A stretch of DNA of 64,000 nucleotides from Maniola hyperantus (lineage: Eukaryota; Arthropoda; Insecta; Lepidoptera; Nymphalidae), in contig NC_048541.1 of the NCBI RefSeq assembly GCF_902806685.2, forward strand, positions 4,275,465 to 4,339,464, given 5' to 3'. The notes under the pieces are model-generated. The model ran no database searches, had not been told where the DNA came from, and was given only the letters and a program-made list of their open reading frames with translations. The position numbers and the translations under genes are program-made. This document shows, one piece after another, positions 30,861 to 42,786 of this stretch (positions are counted from its first letter, which is position 1; each line of letters starts with the position of its first letter).

Positions 30861-31189
30861 ATTTATAATCCCCAACATTGTACATGAGTAAAGAATCTAG
30901 ATCTCTTCCGAAAATGTATAACCTTTAGTTTAGCTCGTCTTGGCGGGGGCACTGCCGTGCCCCCTGATTATCTGCAATACACGAAAACGCTCGGTTATTT
31001 ATCAGTAAGTTAATTAAATATTATGCTATCGTTTGGCTCAAGAATTATTTTTAATCTCTCTATCAGTTGGGAAGTCATAAATAACAATAAAATACTTATA
31101 TCATTTTTATTAACGAGTTAGACAATTCAGGCAAATCCTAAAATATTATGCCTTCATAGTCGAAAGAAATATTTTACGTTTTAGTTTAA

Positions 31190-31294
31190 ACCCAGCTGTC
31201 CAGCGCGGAAATGCAGCCAGTATTCTTGGCACCATTCCACGCGGTCATGATTTATATAGTAATTAGATAAGGCTAGCTAAAAAAAAAAAAAAAA
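31190..31294 (+). mobile_element. LINE 3' tail fragment with poly(A)
   Basis: CCAGCTGTCCAGCGCGGAAA then CAGTATTCTTGGCACCATTC, GCTAGCT and an A run (about 31279-31294). The opposite orientation of the same sequence is at 45240-45420. Confidence 0.7.
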
Positions 31295-32781
31295 ACAAGA
31301 AACAAGTCAGTGTAATTATATGCAATGGAGTTCATTGTATCTCGATCTAAGTTTATATAACTCTTGTATATATAATATATTGGGTAATAAATTAAATTGT
31401 TTAAACCTAAACCTAATTTATATACAATCATATTATTGTAAAACATGATTAGAAAACATGAGACCTTTTCGTTTAATTCCTCCTCTTTCGCAGAATCTAT
31501 CTATCTGATTAATGTGTTTGCTTTGACTAACGATTTAAAAAATCTTACTTTGTAAAACAACTTATCTATAGCGCAAATTAGCCTTACTCAATTACGACAA
31601 AAAACTAACAAATTGGAGAATTTACATAATTTATCAATCTCAATTTCCCAATCTAATCAGTTATCATAATAGTTACAGATTATTACGATAAAGATTTTAC
31701 AATGGATAACTTTTATTACAAGAAAAATTACTTTTTTTTGTGTTGTTTCGGATTGACTATGCTGCGTAGGCCCTATTGGCCGCTACAGCGTCACCGGGGG
31801 GGTTGGCGAGCGCGAAGCTCCGCCTGGGGGTGAGCCCTAGGGCTCGAAGAAATAATTCGAGAGGTCGGGGGGCAACGTCCTCCTAAGGGCGCCTCCTGTG
31901 AGGCTCGGACCACGGCTTAGGATGACGTTGGGATGGGTGGAGTTGTCGGTTTTGTTGGTTAGTCCGTACGCCCCCGAGGCCGTGGCGTGAGCCCACGTCC
32001 GGGTGACGTTAGAAATCGGGGACCTCGTCTTCGCCGGCGAAGACGCTGTGATGAGGTTGAATTGTGTAGCCCTACGAGATAGGGTGCATTGTCGGTCATG
32101 ATTTGATCGTCGGGGTCGTTAAGGACGTGCTTAGGGCGTCTTTTATCTGGGGGGGTCGTTTCGGTCAGGGGTGTAAGTCGCTGCCTCAACTATTAGGGGG
32201 TTGGGGTGTCTAATGGCTTTCTCAAAATAATTTTTGGAAAGCTGTTTAAAGTAATGAGCTATTGTCGGGAGTTGGAGGTCTCTGTGGAGGTCCACGTTGC
32301 GCATGTACCACGGGGAGCCAGTGGCCGTACGCATAAACTTATTCTGTAGGACTTGGAGAGGTTTGAGAGAGGAGGGCGGCAGGTGTGCAAATGCAACACA
32401 GGCATAAGACATTATTGGGCGGATGCACGTTTTGTATAGCGTGACTTTATGTCGAAGTGACATTTTGCTCTTTGCGCAAATCATGGGGTAAAGCCGGGAG
32501 AGCACATACGCTGCGTTCTTGCGGACTCTACGAATGTGCGCGGCGAAGCTCATCTTGTCATCAAAGGGTGCGTCCACATCTGGCGAATGTGCCGCGAATG
32601 TGCAGCTCGCGAGCCGTTTGCGAGCTGCCCGCGAGCTGCACGCGTGCAGTCACGGCAATGGTTTGGTGCGCCTCTAGCGCAACTCATGCAAGGCTCGTAA
32701 AAGGCGAGCGCGCGGCGCGCGATCTGCGCGCACTCAATTCTCGCGCTTACAGTTCCGTTTACTGGCTCAGTACTTCCGAAG

Positions 32782-34560
32782 ATGTCGGACGACACTAGTG
32801 CTTTTAATATAATTGCTGCATCATTAGCTATTATATTACTGATAAAAAGGAAAAAAAAAGAGACAACGGCGTTGGTGGCAAAATCCTATTTTTAAAAGAA
32901 AACAGAATATAGTAGCGGAGTTGAAAAGCCATCAATTAAGCGGACACTATGCCAATTTTTTAAAATTGTCACCAGAATTATATCAAAATCTTCTACATAT
33001 GGTTAGTTTCAAGATTGCTAAAAAGGAAACGCATTTTAGGCTACCAATTTCAGTTGAAAATAAATTAAGTTTGACATTACGATTCTTGGCCACTGGAGAT
33101 TCCTACACAAGCTTGCAGTACCTTTTTAGAATTTCTAAGCAAAGTATAAGTATTATTATTCCTGAAGTGTGTTTGGCGATTATCAAGTGTTTAAAGGAAA
33201 ACGTACGTGTGAGTATTTTTCCAATTATTTTTATTTAAAAATCAAATAGCCTTTTTTATAAGCAACATATAAGTTTACGAAAAGAAAGTATTAATATTGA
33301 AACAAATCATCGAGGCTGTCATTCGTATCTTCTGTCGAATAATTACTTTCCTGACTGTGCGGTCTGGACGTAGAAGCACTTTGAGAATAAGTTGTATAAC
33401 CTTGCACATCTGGTTGATAATTATAGTACCCAGAATCGGCTTTCATTATGACATCAAATATTGCCTTTTGAACCATATTTTTTGTTAAACGTGAATAAGA
33501 TTCCATTTTGGCTCCAATAAAATTTATAAATGAATGTACTTCTTGTGACAACTTGGAATTATCGCTCAATTTTTCTGTAGCAGTCTTTAAAACTTGTAGG
33601 GCTTCAGTTACGATTTTATCATCCGTCGATTTTTTCTTTTTGGGCGGCGGAGGTTCAATAAAAGACAGGTTGCTTTCGGTGTCAGTATTTATTCCATCAT
33701 CTTGTACCTGTTCCTCATCCACTTTATCTTGTTCTGTATCTGCTTGTTCCTGTAATAATGTTTTTATATTTATATTATTATTATTCAGGTGCCAAGGAGA
33801 CCAGATATATGGCTAGAAGTGAGTAAAGGATTCGAAAATAAATGGCATTTGCCCCATTGCATTGGCGCAATAGACGGTAAACATATAGTCATACAGGCAC
33901 CTCCGAAAAGTGGAACTGAATATCATAATTACAAATCTACTTTTAGTATTGTTCTGTTTGCACTGGTAGACTCAGATTATAAATTTATGTTTGCTGATGT
34001 TGGTTGCCAGGGGCGTATATCTGATGGAGGGATATTCAAAGATACAGAGTTCTACAAGATGATGCAAAATGGCACCTTAAATTTACCAAGCATTACCTTA
34101 TAGGACTAAAGCGATACCCTACTTCTTTGTTGCTGACAGCGCTTTTGCTCTAGATAAACATGTGATGAAACCATACTCCGGTAACCACAGTAAAGGCACT
34201 CCGGAACGTATTTTTAACTATAGATTAAGCAGAGCTCGCAGAATTGTTGAAAGTGCATTTGGCATTGCATCATCCATTTTTAGGGTACTTAGAAAACCCA
34301 TGATATTAAAACCAGAAGTTGCTGAAGTGGTCGTTATGAGTATTATTCACTTGCATAATTATTTGAAACTGAACGCCACCAATACTTATACTACTAATTC
34401 TAATATGTACATCAATCAATCCGTACCTAATTTCACATCTCTTTCAAATATTCAAACACCACAAATAAGATATTCCAGAGAAATAAACGAAATAAGAGAT
34501 GAGATTGCTTCTTATTGTGTAAATGAAGGCCGTATTGCATTTCAAGATAAATATTGTTGA
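32782..34560 (+). pseudogene. Harbinger-type DDE transposase, two exons, frameshifted
   Basis: Exon 1 (about 32782-33208) encodes the helical N-terminus (RRWWQNPIF ... SVENKLSLTLRFLATGDSY). Its intron, 33209-33788, runs GTGAGT to TTATTCAG. Exon 2 (33789-34560) encodes the DDE_Tnp_4 nuclease: HLPHCIGAIDGKHIVI (first Asp), DVGCQGRISDGGIF (second Asp), and NYRLSRARRIVESAFGI (Glu). Two frameshifts break it: one in the A-rich run at about 32850-32860 between the ATG and RRWW, the other at about 34085-34100 just before the PYFFVADSAFAL segment. The product is probably inactive, unless one shift is a sequencing error. Its exon 2 lies wholly inside an intron of the antisense MADF gene. Confidence 0.88.
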
Positions 34561-34991
34561 TTTAATTACTTACAGTATTTAAACGTTTCCTTGGTTTATC
34601 CCGATCAGCTAAAAAGGAAAAAGCGTCGTAGGCAAACCATCTACTTTTGTAAGTCTCGGATGCACCTAAAAATATATGTAGAATAATATTAGTTACATAG
34701 TCAATTTAATTAATAAAATAAAACACAAAAAGTAACAAGTAGTTTTTACTCACCTTTCCCTGTCCCTTTACTTTTTTTACTTTTTCCTTTCTCTCTTCTA
34801 AAAGAAGATAAAAGACTTAACAGTTTGCTACGGCATTGTTCATAATCGCTTCCCATTATAGCACCTATTTCTTTCCACGCATCATTTTTTAGATTTTTTC
34901 TATAGTAATATTGATCTTTGGGATCCCACAAAACTGGAAATCTTTTATATGTTTCAATTAAGCGTAAACAATTATCCTCCGTCCACTCCAT
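33291..34991 (-). CDS. MADF-domain accessory protein of the Harbinger-like element
   Basis: Three exons (34754-34991, 34574-34665, 33291-33749) join with consistent phase at GT-AG sites to give 262 residues with no breaks. The N-terminus MEWTEDNCLRLIETYKRFPVLW and the later KNDAWKEIGAIMG, CRSKLLSLL and SRWFAYDAFSFLADRD match the MADF fold, a Myb/SANT-like DNA-binding domain. The C-terminal exon is acidic and Ser-rich with a PPPPKKKK basic patch and could hold a BESS-like segment (SLDDLFQY end). In Harbinger elements the Myb-like partner helps carry the transposase to the nucleus and to DNA; that role is inferred here. Exon 3 sits wholly inside the antisense transposase intron. Confidence 0.85.
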
Positions 34992-37384
34992 GACAACACG
35001 TACTTAGCCTCCAGTAATCAGAAACGAACTGAGCGGAGGGGTGCGGGCCGCGGGGCTTGAGGCGCGGGCGGAAGGAAGACGCGAGCCGCTAGCGCGCCGC
35101 CCGCTCGCTGATCGCGTACGGCGCATAGGTTGCGCGCGAACTGCGCGCGGGCGGCGCAGGAGCGGCTCACGAACAAAAATGCACGCGCGCAGCTCGCGGG
35201 CAGCTCGCAAACGGCTCGCGAGCTGCACATTCGCGGCACATTCGCCAGATGTGGACGCACCCAAAGGTTACACCCAAGTACTTGGTATTAGTTTGCCAGG
35301 GAATGGGGCGGTCGTAAAGAGTTATTTCAGTCTGTCGAAGTTTGTATTGTGATTTCCTTTTGGACTTTTGAAAGAGCACTGCTGCGCTTTTCTCCGGGTT
35401 AACCTCTATCCTCCAAAGGCGGAACCAGTGGCCTAGGCTACTGACTGCCTTTTGGAGTCGAGCTTTAACGTTCCGGTAGTTTAAGTCGGAGCTGTATAGA
35501 GCGGTGTCATCCGCGAACTGGGCTATATGAACATGAGGGGATCTGGGAATGTCGCTGGTGTACAGCGCGTACAAAAGTGGCGAGAGCAGGGAGCCCTGAG
35601 GGACTCCTGCTCGAAGAGGTCTTGGGGAGGATAGGGTTCCATCCAGACGGTAGCGGAAAGTTCGATTGGTGAGAAATTCTCGTAGTAAACGTACGAGTCT
35701 TTCGGGCACGCCTAGATGGTAAAGCTTGTAGATCAAGCCGGCGTGCCACACCTTGTCGAAGGCTTTGGCTACATCGAAGAAGAGGGCTCCCGTTGGGATA
35801 CCTCTCGTTTTGAATCGGTTGAAACCGAGAAGGATGTGCTCCGTGAGGCGGTGCACTTGATGAACACATGAGTGTCTGGTTCGAAAGCCAAATTGCTCGT
35901 CGTTGAGGAGGTTTTTCTCCTCTACGACGGACCTAAGTCGATTAAGGATGACTTTCTCATACACCTTGCCAAGGGTGTTGAGCAAGCTAATGGGGCGGTA
36001 GCTAGTAGGGAGGTTCCTAGGTTTCCCTGGCTTGGGGATGCCTATAACGGTAGCTTCTTTCCACCTGTCGGGGAAGGAGCATCCCGCCATGAGGGTGTTG
36101 AAAATGACAACCAGGAGGTTGATTAATACATCGGGGAGTAACTTTAGTGTTTTGTTATTAATAGAGTCGGGGCCTGGGGCTTTTTTGGCGTGAAATTCTT
36201 TGATAATTTGACGAACTTCGCCGCTATTCGTCGGGAGGATTGGATCGCCACCTGGGGCGGAAGAGAAGATAGATGCTAGTTTGTTTTCGACTAGTTCTAT
36301 GTGGGACTTGTCTACAGAGATGGTGCTCGGGGAGCATTGGGCTTCTAAGCTATCAGCCAAGCATTCGGCCTTATCGACATCTTCAAAGGCGGGTGGTTGA
36401 TTGGGACGTAAAAGCGGAGGAGTGGCCGAGACAGGGTCGGCTTTGAGAGCTCTCGCCAGGCTGTAGTAGGCTACATGCGATGGCTTGAGCTCACTCAGCT
36501 TCCTGTCCCATTGTTCGTCGCGGAGTTCGGCAAGGCGAGCCTTTACCTCCCTCTGGGCTCGCCAGAGTTCTCTCCGGTTGTCGGCGTTAGGACATGCGTC
36601 ATGGGCTCTACGTTTAGCGTTTTTGATGGTGATGAGCTCTCTGGCGTCGTCCGGCAACTGTCGACGGGTGAAACCGTTCGGCATCTGTCGGGAGCAGGCG
36701 CTTAGAGCATCGCGGATATGATTAGTAAGGTGCAGTGAGGCTGCATGCGCTTCATCTAGACTACCTATAATGTCAGGGATTTGAGAGATGTGCACAGAGT
36801 CTATAGACTTAAGATGCTCTGAGAGCTTCTTGAAGTCAATGACTGTTTTGGTCGGGGGGGCCGCGGTGGGCGGGGGTCCTAGCCGCATTAGGACGGGACG
36901 GTGGTCTGAACCTAGCTCGGACAGCACCTCCAAAGGACTCACCTGAAGGGCGATGTTCTTTAGAAGAGCTATGTCGAGTATGTCCGGTCTGTCTGTTGAA
37001 TTGTCGGTCATTGGGTAACGAGTCGGTGTGTCAGGTGCTATAACTATGAAGTTAAGATCGGGGCGGTGCGTCAGTCTTTCGAGTTGGCGTCCTCGTGTGG
37101 CAAATTACGTAGGCAGTAGGCTTGATTTACCTACACTGTGATAGCCTCAATAATTAATATTTAATCAAAAACACGCGGTACGTTTGAGATTATAATCTAA
37201 ATATTTGAGCCAAAACTAAAGACTTAAATATAAGGGCTAATACTTTATAACAATTTTTAGTGGATTAGTTATTGAAGCTTTAGTGCTAATATCATTCAGG
37301 ATTTTATTTTGAGAGATTTAGCACTTGCTCTGGGTGGCACGTTTTGAAATATCTCCAATTTTTTTACACACTAAGTAGACAGAC

Positions 37385-37520
37385 ATCAAATGAATTGCCA
37401 GGAGACGCTGGATCCAGGTAGCGCAAGACCAAGATGCATGAAAGTTGCTAGTAAGGGACCATGTACTGCAGTGGAAGTCTATCAGTTGACGACAGAGACT
37501 ATCCATCGACGATGACGACG
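37385..37520 (+). mobile_element. Degraded RTE-like LINE 3' fragment
   Basis: The blocks GGAGACGCTGGATCCAGGTA, GCGCAAGACCAAGATGCATG and TCTATCAGTTGACGAC resemble 14345-14440, with many changes. Confidence 0.55.
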
Positions 37521-38269
37521 TCGGCGAAAAATTATTTCGGACAGTTCTCTGTTACCATAATTCTCTATTATTATAATATTCGATAACGTTTCCCTTATAA
37601 TAATTTTGAATTTACAATAGCTGATTCAAAATAAAACCGAAAAATATTTTTAAATTACAATAGACGTTCCTAAGTAACTATAAGAATTAAGAGACTTTGT
37701 AATTGCAACGAAAATATATATTGGCAAAATATTCGAAACTTAATATACCTACAAGCTACAAAAAAAACTTACCACAAAAAAAAATTCAAACACCAGCCCG
37801 CGGGCAAAATCCCGCTGAACTAAATATTGATAGGTATACATTTAATTTAGTGGTACTACAAGAGATTAAGATATCGGTATCTTTTGTAATGATAATGAAA
37901 TTAAATGATCACTAATCAGATAATATGTGGAAGGTCTTGATAAGACCATGCAAATAAATAGTTCGAAATAATTTTGTCATCTGTGTCCAATAACTGGCTG
38001 GCTATTGAAATTTGGAACCGCCGAAAAAGTATAATTGGAGTATTTAGCACAAAAGTTGTAATTAATACGTACCTATTGTGTTAATTTCAATCATGGTAAT
38101 TGTTTGTACATTTTAACCACAAAATGATTTTGTAATATTATGTATTCTGAGTCAATAGTGAGAGTATGAGCCAATCAGAGGTGATTGATTTTAAAATCAC
38201 AATGTAGCTGTCAATAATTTACAGACCTTTTCTAAATTGCAAACATTAATTAGTTGCTAAATATTGGGA

Positions 38270-38270
38270 C

Positions 38271-38317
<47 letters not shown>

Positions 38318-38485
38318 CGATAGACGTCCACAGCTGGACACAGGTCTCTTGCAGAGACTTTCACACGCTACGGTCTTGCGCCGCCTGAATCCAGCGCTCC
38401 ATGCGACTCGTCTGATGAGGTCCGTCCACCTAGTGGGGGGTCATCCAACGCTGCACGCCTTCAAGTGCGAGGTCGCCATTCCAGC
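38270..38485 (-). mobile_element. RTE-like LINE 3' end, (ATC)n tail on plus strand
   Basis: The plus strand reads a run of about 14 ATC units (38272-38314), then AGACGTCCACAGCTGGACAC, CTTGCGCCGCCTGAATCCAG and GGTCCGTCCACCTAGTG: the reverse of the 14316-14460 element, extending further into the coding part. Confidence 0.75.
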
Positions 38486-38795
38486 ACTTACCTACTATTA
38501 ATATTATTGGAATATTGGGACTACTATTTATTAAAAAGAAATACTCTTCATAGCAGAAAAACAAAAAAAAAATCTTAGGGAACGCGGTCTATTCAGAAAA
38601 GCTATACCTAGTGAAATAACAAACGAGTAGGTAGGTACGTATGTATTTGTGAATTGAAATAACAATCGTTTGATGTCTTGTTTGCTTCCATTTTGAAAAC
38701 AATGGCTTTCCTCTTTCCTATTACGAGTTACGACTATTGTGTTTTATTATGTGCTTAGGAATACCCTATATTTATTAATTAGTTACATTAGTATA

Positions 38796-38824
38796 GGACG
38801 GTGCTCCTCGTAGGAGCACCGTCC
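38796..38824. repeat. 13-bp GC-rich hairpin
   Basis: GGACGGTGCTCCT, loop CGT, AGGAGCACCGTCC. A stable stem in AT-rich surroundings with no neighbouring gene; possibly the core of a lost MITE. Confidence 0.8.
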
Positions 38825-39260
38825 CAAACTTTGCTATACCTACTATCGGTAGCTCCTTGGTGCAGGTGGTGCAGTCCAACTTGGGATGAGATCTATCGAG
38901 TAGACGTGACTTTGCTCAGTCAAATCGAGACATTTATGTAGGGGAATACATCTTACTCGTTTTCTTACTAAGTGTAAAAAGTTCCCTTAAATCCAAAAAG
39001 TTTTAAGATCAGATGTGCCTAACTTGGGGACTAAATTTTAAACGAGTAGGTATGAAGCAGATGTAAGCACTTAGTTTAACATTTGTTTTATATGCGAAAG
39101 TTAATTCCAAAAAGGTTTTAAAGTAGATACTTATAACGTCTCTAAGAGTACGACCATGGTTACTCCCTAGTTTATTTACACTAATTAGTACATTATAATC
39201 ATACAAAGGTGTCCTTAGTTGTGTTTTTGGTTTAATTTTATTTATAACTTGGTTTGCTTT

Positions 39261-39690
39261 TTAGGGTTCCGTACCTCAAAAGGAAAAACGGAACCCTTAT
39301 AGGATCACTTCGTTGTCTGTCTGTCTATCAAGAAACCTAGAGGGTAGGTACATCCCGTTGACCTAGAATTATCAAAGGCAGGTAGGTAGGTCTTATAGCA
39401 CACGTAATGAGAAAAATCCGAAAACCGTGATTTTGTGGTTACATTACGAAAAAAAAATTAAAATATTTTAATGAACAAAATATAATTAGTATTTTCAACT
39501 TTCAAAGTAAGATTACTATACCAACTGGGGTATCATATGAAAGGGCTTTACCTCTACATTCTAAAACAGATTTTTATTTATTTTTATGCTAAATAGTTTT
39601 TGATTTATCGTACAAAATGACAAAAAATGCGACTGTAGTAGGTACGGAACCCTCGGTGCGCGGTTCTGACTCGCACTTGGCTGGTTTTTT
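39261..39690 (+). repeat. TTAGGGTTCCGT interspersed repeat, full length
   Basis: It starts TTTTTAGGGTTCCGTACCTC, with the GTCTGTCTGTCTATCAAG block, ACCGTGATTTTGTGGTTAC, GGGGTATCATATGAAAGGGC and CTCGGTGCGCGGTTCTGACT, ending CTTGGCTGG plus a T run. The class is uncertain (non-coding; T-rich end). Confidence 0.85.
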
Positions 39691-39713
39691 TGCTGACACG
39701 TTAACATTAAAAG

Positions 39714-39840
39714 TACGCAACAGGTTGAAATTGCAAGCGGGGAGGGAACGCCCCGCACACCCGCACAGCCCCCGCGCTAACCCGGTGCGGGCGAGCGCGA
39801 GTGACGTGCGGGTTTGCGGAGCGTCCCCCCTGTTACGGAC
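39714..39840. mobile_element. GC-rich MITE, diverged relative of 8795-8898
   Basis: AGTACGCAACAGGTTGAAAT at the left, the reverse-oriented CCGCACACCCGCACAGCCCC in the centre, and a right end near CCCCTGTTACGGACTAC. It abuts a copy of the TTAGGGTTCCGT repeat. Confidence 0.6.
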
Positions 39841-40344
39841 TACATAGGGATACCATCTTGAATTACGATAGAGATATACAAGTCACAACATTCTTGCGAC
39901 AGAGTTCTGTTGCGACAGGCTATTGCCACGTCAATTTCCAAAAGTAATTTTCTTTCCGGCGAGGTTATACGAAAACTTTCTCAATCGTGATTTGGATACA
40001 TAAAATCCTCTAGAAATACGCTTAAAGGAAAATAAATCGTGGTTTCCTTGAAAATATGGCGAGGAAATGAAGGCGGGAAATTGTAGCAACCGAGTTCACG
40101 GCGGAAATAGAAATTGATGTATTGTAGGAACCTATCTAAATATTTCATTGTTTATTTTTACCTACTACTTGTAGGAACCAATGTTGTACATACAATTACT
40201 GTAGTGAAAAGTAATAAAGAAAAGCCAAAGATGGACTAGGTAGGTATTCGTTCTTTAGTGATAAGTTTTTCTGTATGTATATACTATATATAGTTTTTTT
40301 TTGTTGTATTGACCTGTAAATTTATAAACAAGTTAGATAAAAAT

Positions 40345-40520
40345 AAATAAAAATCTCTATATATCGTAAATCTCGAGAACAGCTGAACCGATTTCGCTAA
40401 TTCTTTTTTCATAATATTCCTTGAAGTACGGGTCTGGTTCTTACTGAGAGAAATATTTTTAAAAATAAGGTCTATATATAAGGTAAGGTAAGGTCTATAA
40501 GGTAATAGGTCAGCTAGTAA
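40345..40520 (+). mobile_element. Helitron-like fourth subtype
   Basis: AAATCTCGAGAACAGCTGAA, CTTGAAGTACGGGTCTGGTT, and GGTCAGCTAGT at the end. Confidence 0.65.
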
Positions 40521-41799
40521 AAAAAAAATATTTGTCACAAAAAAAAAATTTTGACCACTGGCTCCCAAAGAAGTAAAAACTGTGTCATGGGAGCCAGTGC
40601 AATAATGCCAAGACTAGCATTATTTTAGCAAATTTAAAACTGACTCTGGCTTTAGGAGCTACTCTAGGCTATGTATAGAGCATTAATAATAATAATATTA
40701 TGTCATTTTATATATTTTTATAATACCTACTTATCTTAGCATGTTAATTTTAAACATCAGTTTAAGTTCAACAAAGTTTTATGTATTCGTATTAGGTAAG
40801 TAAGTATTATAAAATAAAACTATCATTTTTATACTTATTGTTTTTATCTTTCAGCGGTAACCTACATAATGGTATACCTACTTATAATATAATCTTAATA
40901 CAGTTGATAAAAATGATTGTTATCATTTATTTCATACCGTCTTACATTGCTTATTTACTGAATAGATTACCAACGTATCTACGCGACTAATATTATCTGC
41001 GATAATAATTAGGGATGGAGGAACAAATATTTACTGACTAGTGACCACCCGCGTCTTCGGTCGGCGAAAATGATATAAATCCTCTATACCTATTCCGTAT
41101 TCCGTAGGAATTTCGAACAAAATTTTGCATTTCTGTGCAAAATTTGTAGGTCCCATGTACATAATGTAATTCGACAATACCTAATATTTTTTGGAGTCGG
41201 ACTCGGTGCCAATGAGGTGCCAATGTGGAGTCTCAAAACAATATGAAGAGTATAAATAGGTAGACGGTTCGTGCGGCTAATAATTGGCACCGGCTCCAAA
41301 AAGATTATTATTCAACTACAATAACACTTGTATACATAATAATTTATATTCGGCAATAAATTGAATTATTTTTTACTTTTTAGTGTTTTTGGTTATTACA
41401 CTCGGTTTTTTTTTTTGAATTTTTATTACTAGCTTAAAACCACGTGGATATAGGTTATTAAAATCTTGTGGTCCAGAACTCTTTGATTTTTAGAGTTAAC
41501 ACCAACAACTAACAGCAATTAAGGCTACAATTAAGAGCAGCTGAGTATAGGTATGATTAATAACAGTCCCTAGGCTCTGGCTCCCACGAGAGGCGTCCAA
41601 ATGTAAACGCGAAAGTATTTAAGCATTTCATAGCTAACTTAAAGAAGCTTTATGCAAGAGTATCCAGATTTTCAGCAGATTATGTACTTCCATAAGCCGC
41701 AAAAAGCGCCTTGACTTGACCACTTTTATCGGCAAAATCTAGTTTGTTTATTTAATTGAGTGTACCTACTTCTTTGATACTTGTAGGGTACGTACTTAA

Positions 41800-42210
41800 G
41801 TACCCCTCACCTATGGTGCTGAAACGTGGACACTGACAAACGGCGCTGTTCATAAATTAAAAGTCGCTCAGCGAGCTATGGAGAGGGCTATGTTAGGAGT
41901 TTCCCTGAGCGATAAGATCCTAAATGAGGAGATCCGCAGGAGAACCAACATCACTGACATAGCCCAATCTATTAGCAAGCTGAAGTGGCAGTGGGCAGGT
42001 CATGTCGTATAGGCGATGGCCGTTGGAGCCGGAAAGTCCTTGAGTGAAGACCGCGTTTACCGCGTTTACTACCGCAAACGTAGTGTGGGACGCCCTCCAG
42101 CACGATGGACCGACGATATAAAGAGGTTGGCGTGAAGTGGCTGGATGAGGAAGGCTGAAGAACGAGTGTGGTGCTCTTTTAGGAAGGCCTGTTGATGATG
42201 ATGATGGTGA
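41800..42210 (+). pseudogene. RTE-type LINE C-terminal fragment, with stops
   Basis: Translation shows TYGAETWTLT, AQRAMERAMLGVSLSDKI, RRRTNITDIAQ, KLKWQWAGHV, then a stop, and later GRPPARWTDDIKRLA. These are signature residues of the RTE-clade RT C-terminus. The GATGATGATGATGG tail lies at about 42195-42210. Several stops and shifts show it is dead. Confidence 0.8.
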
Positions 42211-42554
42211 AGTAAGTACCAGTAAGTATAGGTATTGACTCTACAAGAATCAGTCTCTAAAGATTCTAAATGACCTCGTGTCTTCGAAACTCAGCACGAA
42301 ACGGATTTCGATCAAATTAGTCAACAATTGGAAACGTTTTACGCAAGTGTAGTTGCGGAGTTACGATTGTTATTGTGTTATATTCCGTGTTGCCATTAGT
42401 TATTCAGGTCACTCTTGAGCGGCCCGTAAGGCGACCAGGCGCGCGGGACCTACAAATGGCTATTGTATAAGAACAGAAACGTGACGCGAAGAAAAAATTG
42501 ATTAAATTATACCTACCTACTTACCAAATGCTGACTTCACAACGATTATTAGGT

Positions 42555-42785
42555 ACTAGCTGATGCCCGCGACGTCGTCCGCGTGAAACTAGGTTTTTAT
42601 TACATCCCGTGGGAACTCATTGATTTTTCCGGGGAAAAAGTAGCCTGTGTCACTCTCCAGGTCTTTATCTATACCCATGCAAAAAATCACGTCAATCCGT
42701 TGCGATGTGATTGAAGGACAATTAACAAACCAACAAAGAAACACACTTTCGCATTTATAATAAGGGTACTGAATAAGGGTAGGTA
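42555..42785 (-). mobile_element. Helitron-like copy, back to back with a second subtype
   Basis: ACTAGCTGATGCCCGCGACG at the left and CGCATTTATAATAAGGGTAC at the right. The next 225 bp (42787-43012) are a second subtype in the opposite orientation. Confidence 0.75.
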
Positions 42786-42786
42786 G

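Larger units (their letters stand above)
32566..35262 (+). mobile_element. PIF/Harbinger-like DNA transposon with 83-bp TIRs
   Basis: 2697 bp, bounded by inverted repeats starting GGGTGCGTCCACATCTGGCG. The first 74 positions are identical and one mismatch interrupts about 83. It is flanked by AAA target duplications at 32563-32565 and 35263-35265 within the LINE. Three-base target duplications and two genes (a DDE transposase and a Myb/MADF-type DNA-binding protein) are features of the Harbinger superfamily. Near-identical TIRs suggest a fairly recent insertion. The terminal 200-300 bp are GC-rich and full of GCGAGC-type repeats. Confidence 0.92.
31732..37105 (-). mobile_element. Jockey-type LINE, 5'-truncated, split by a DNA transposon
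   Basis: On the minus strand the element starts inside the endonuclease domain (SDHRPV motif near its end), then carries a reverse transcriptase with AFDKVWH, GVPQGSLLSPLLYALYTSD and the catalytic FADDTAL, and a C-terminal NxxLxxRHW-type tail region. The frame 37011-35263 joins directly to 32565-32143 once the 2.7-kb insertion and one AAA target duplication are discounted (TKYLGVTF then DDKMSF). A shift in a run of G at about 32150 throws the last C-terminal residues (32189-31959) into another frame. The 3' end has an A tract at about 31732-31740. It is no longer mobile. Confidence 0.9.

Noticed and set aside
32457..32798. Plus-strand 113-residue frame over the left TIR
   Set aside because: It is antisense to the LINE reverse transcriptase and crosses the transposon border.
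35004..35352. Arg/Ala-rich frames on both strands near the right end of the Harbinger-like element
   Set aside because: They come from the GC-rich terminal inverted repeat; low-complexity composition and presence on both strands point to chance.
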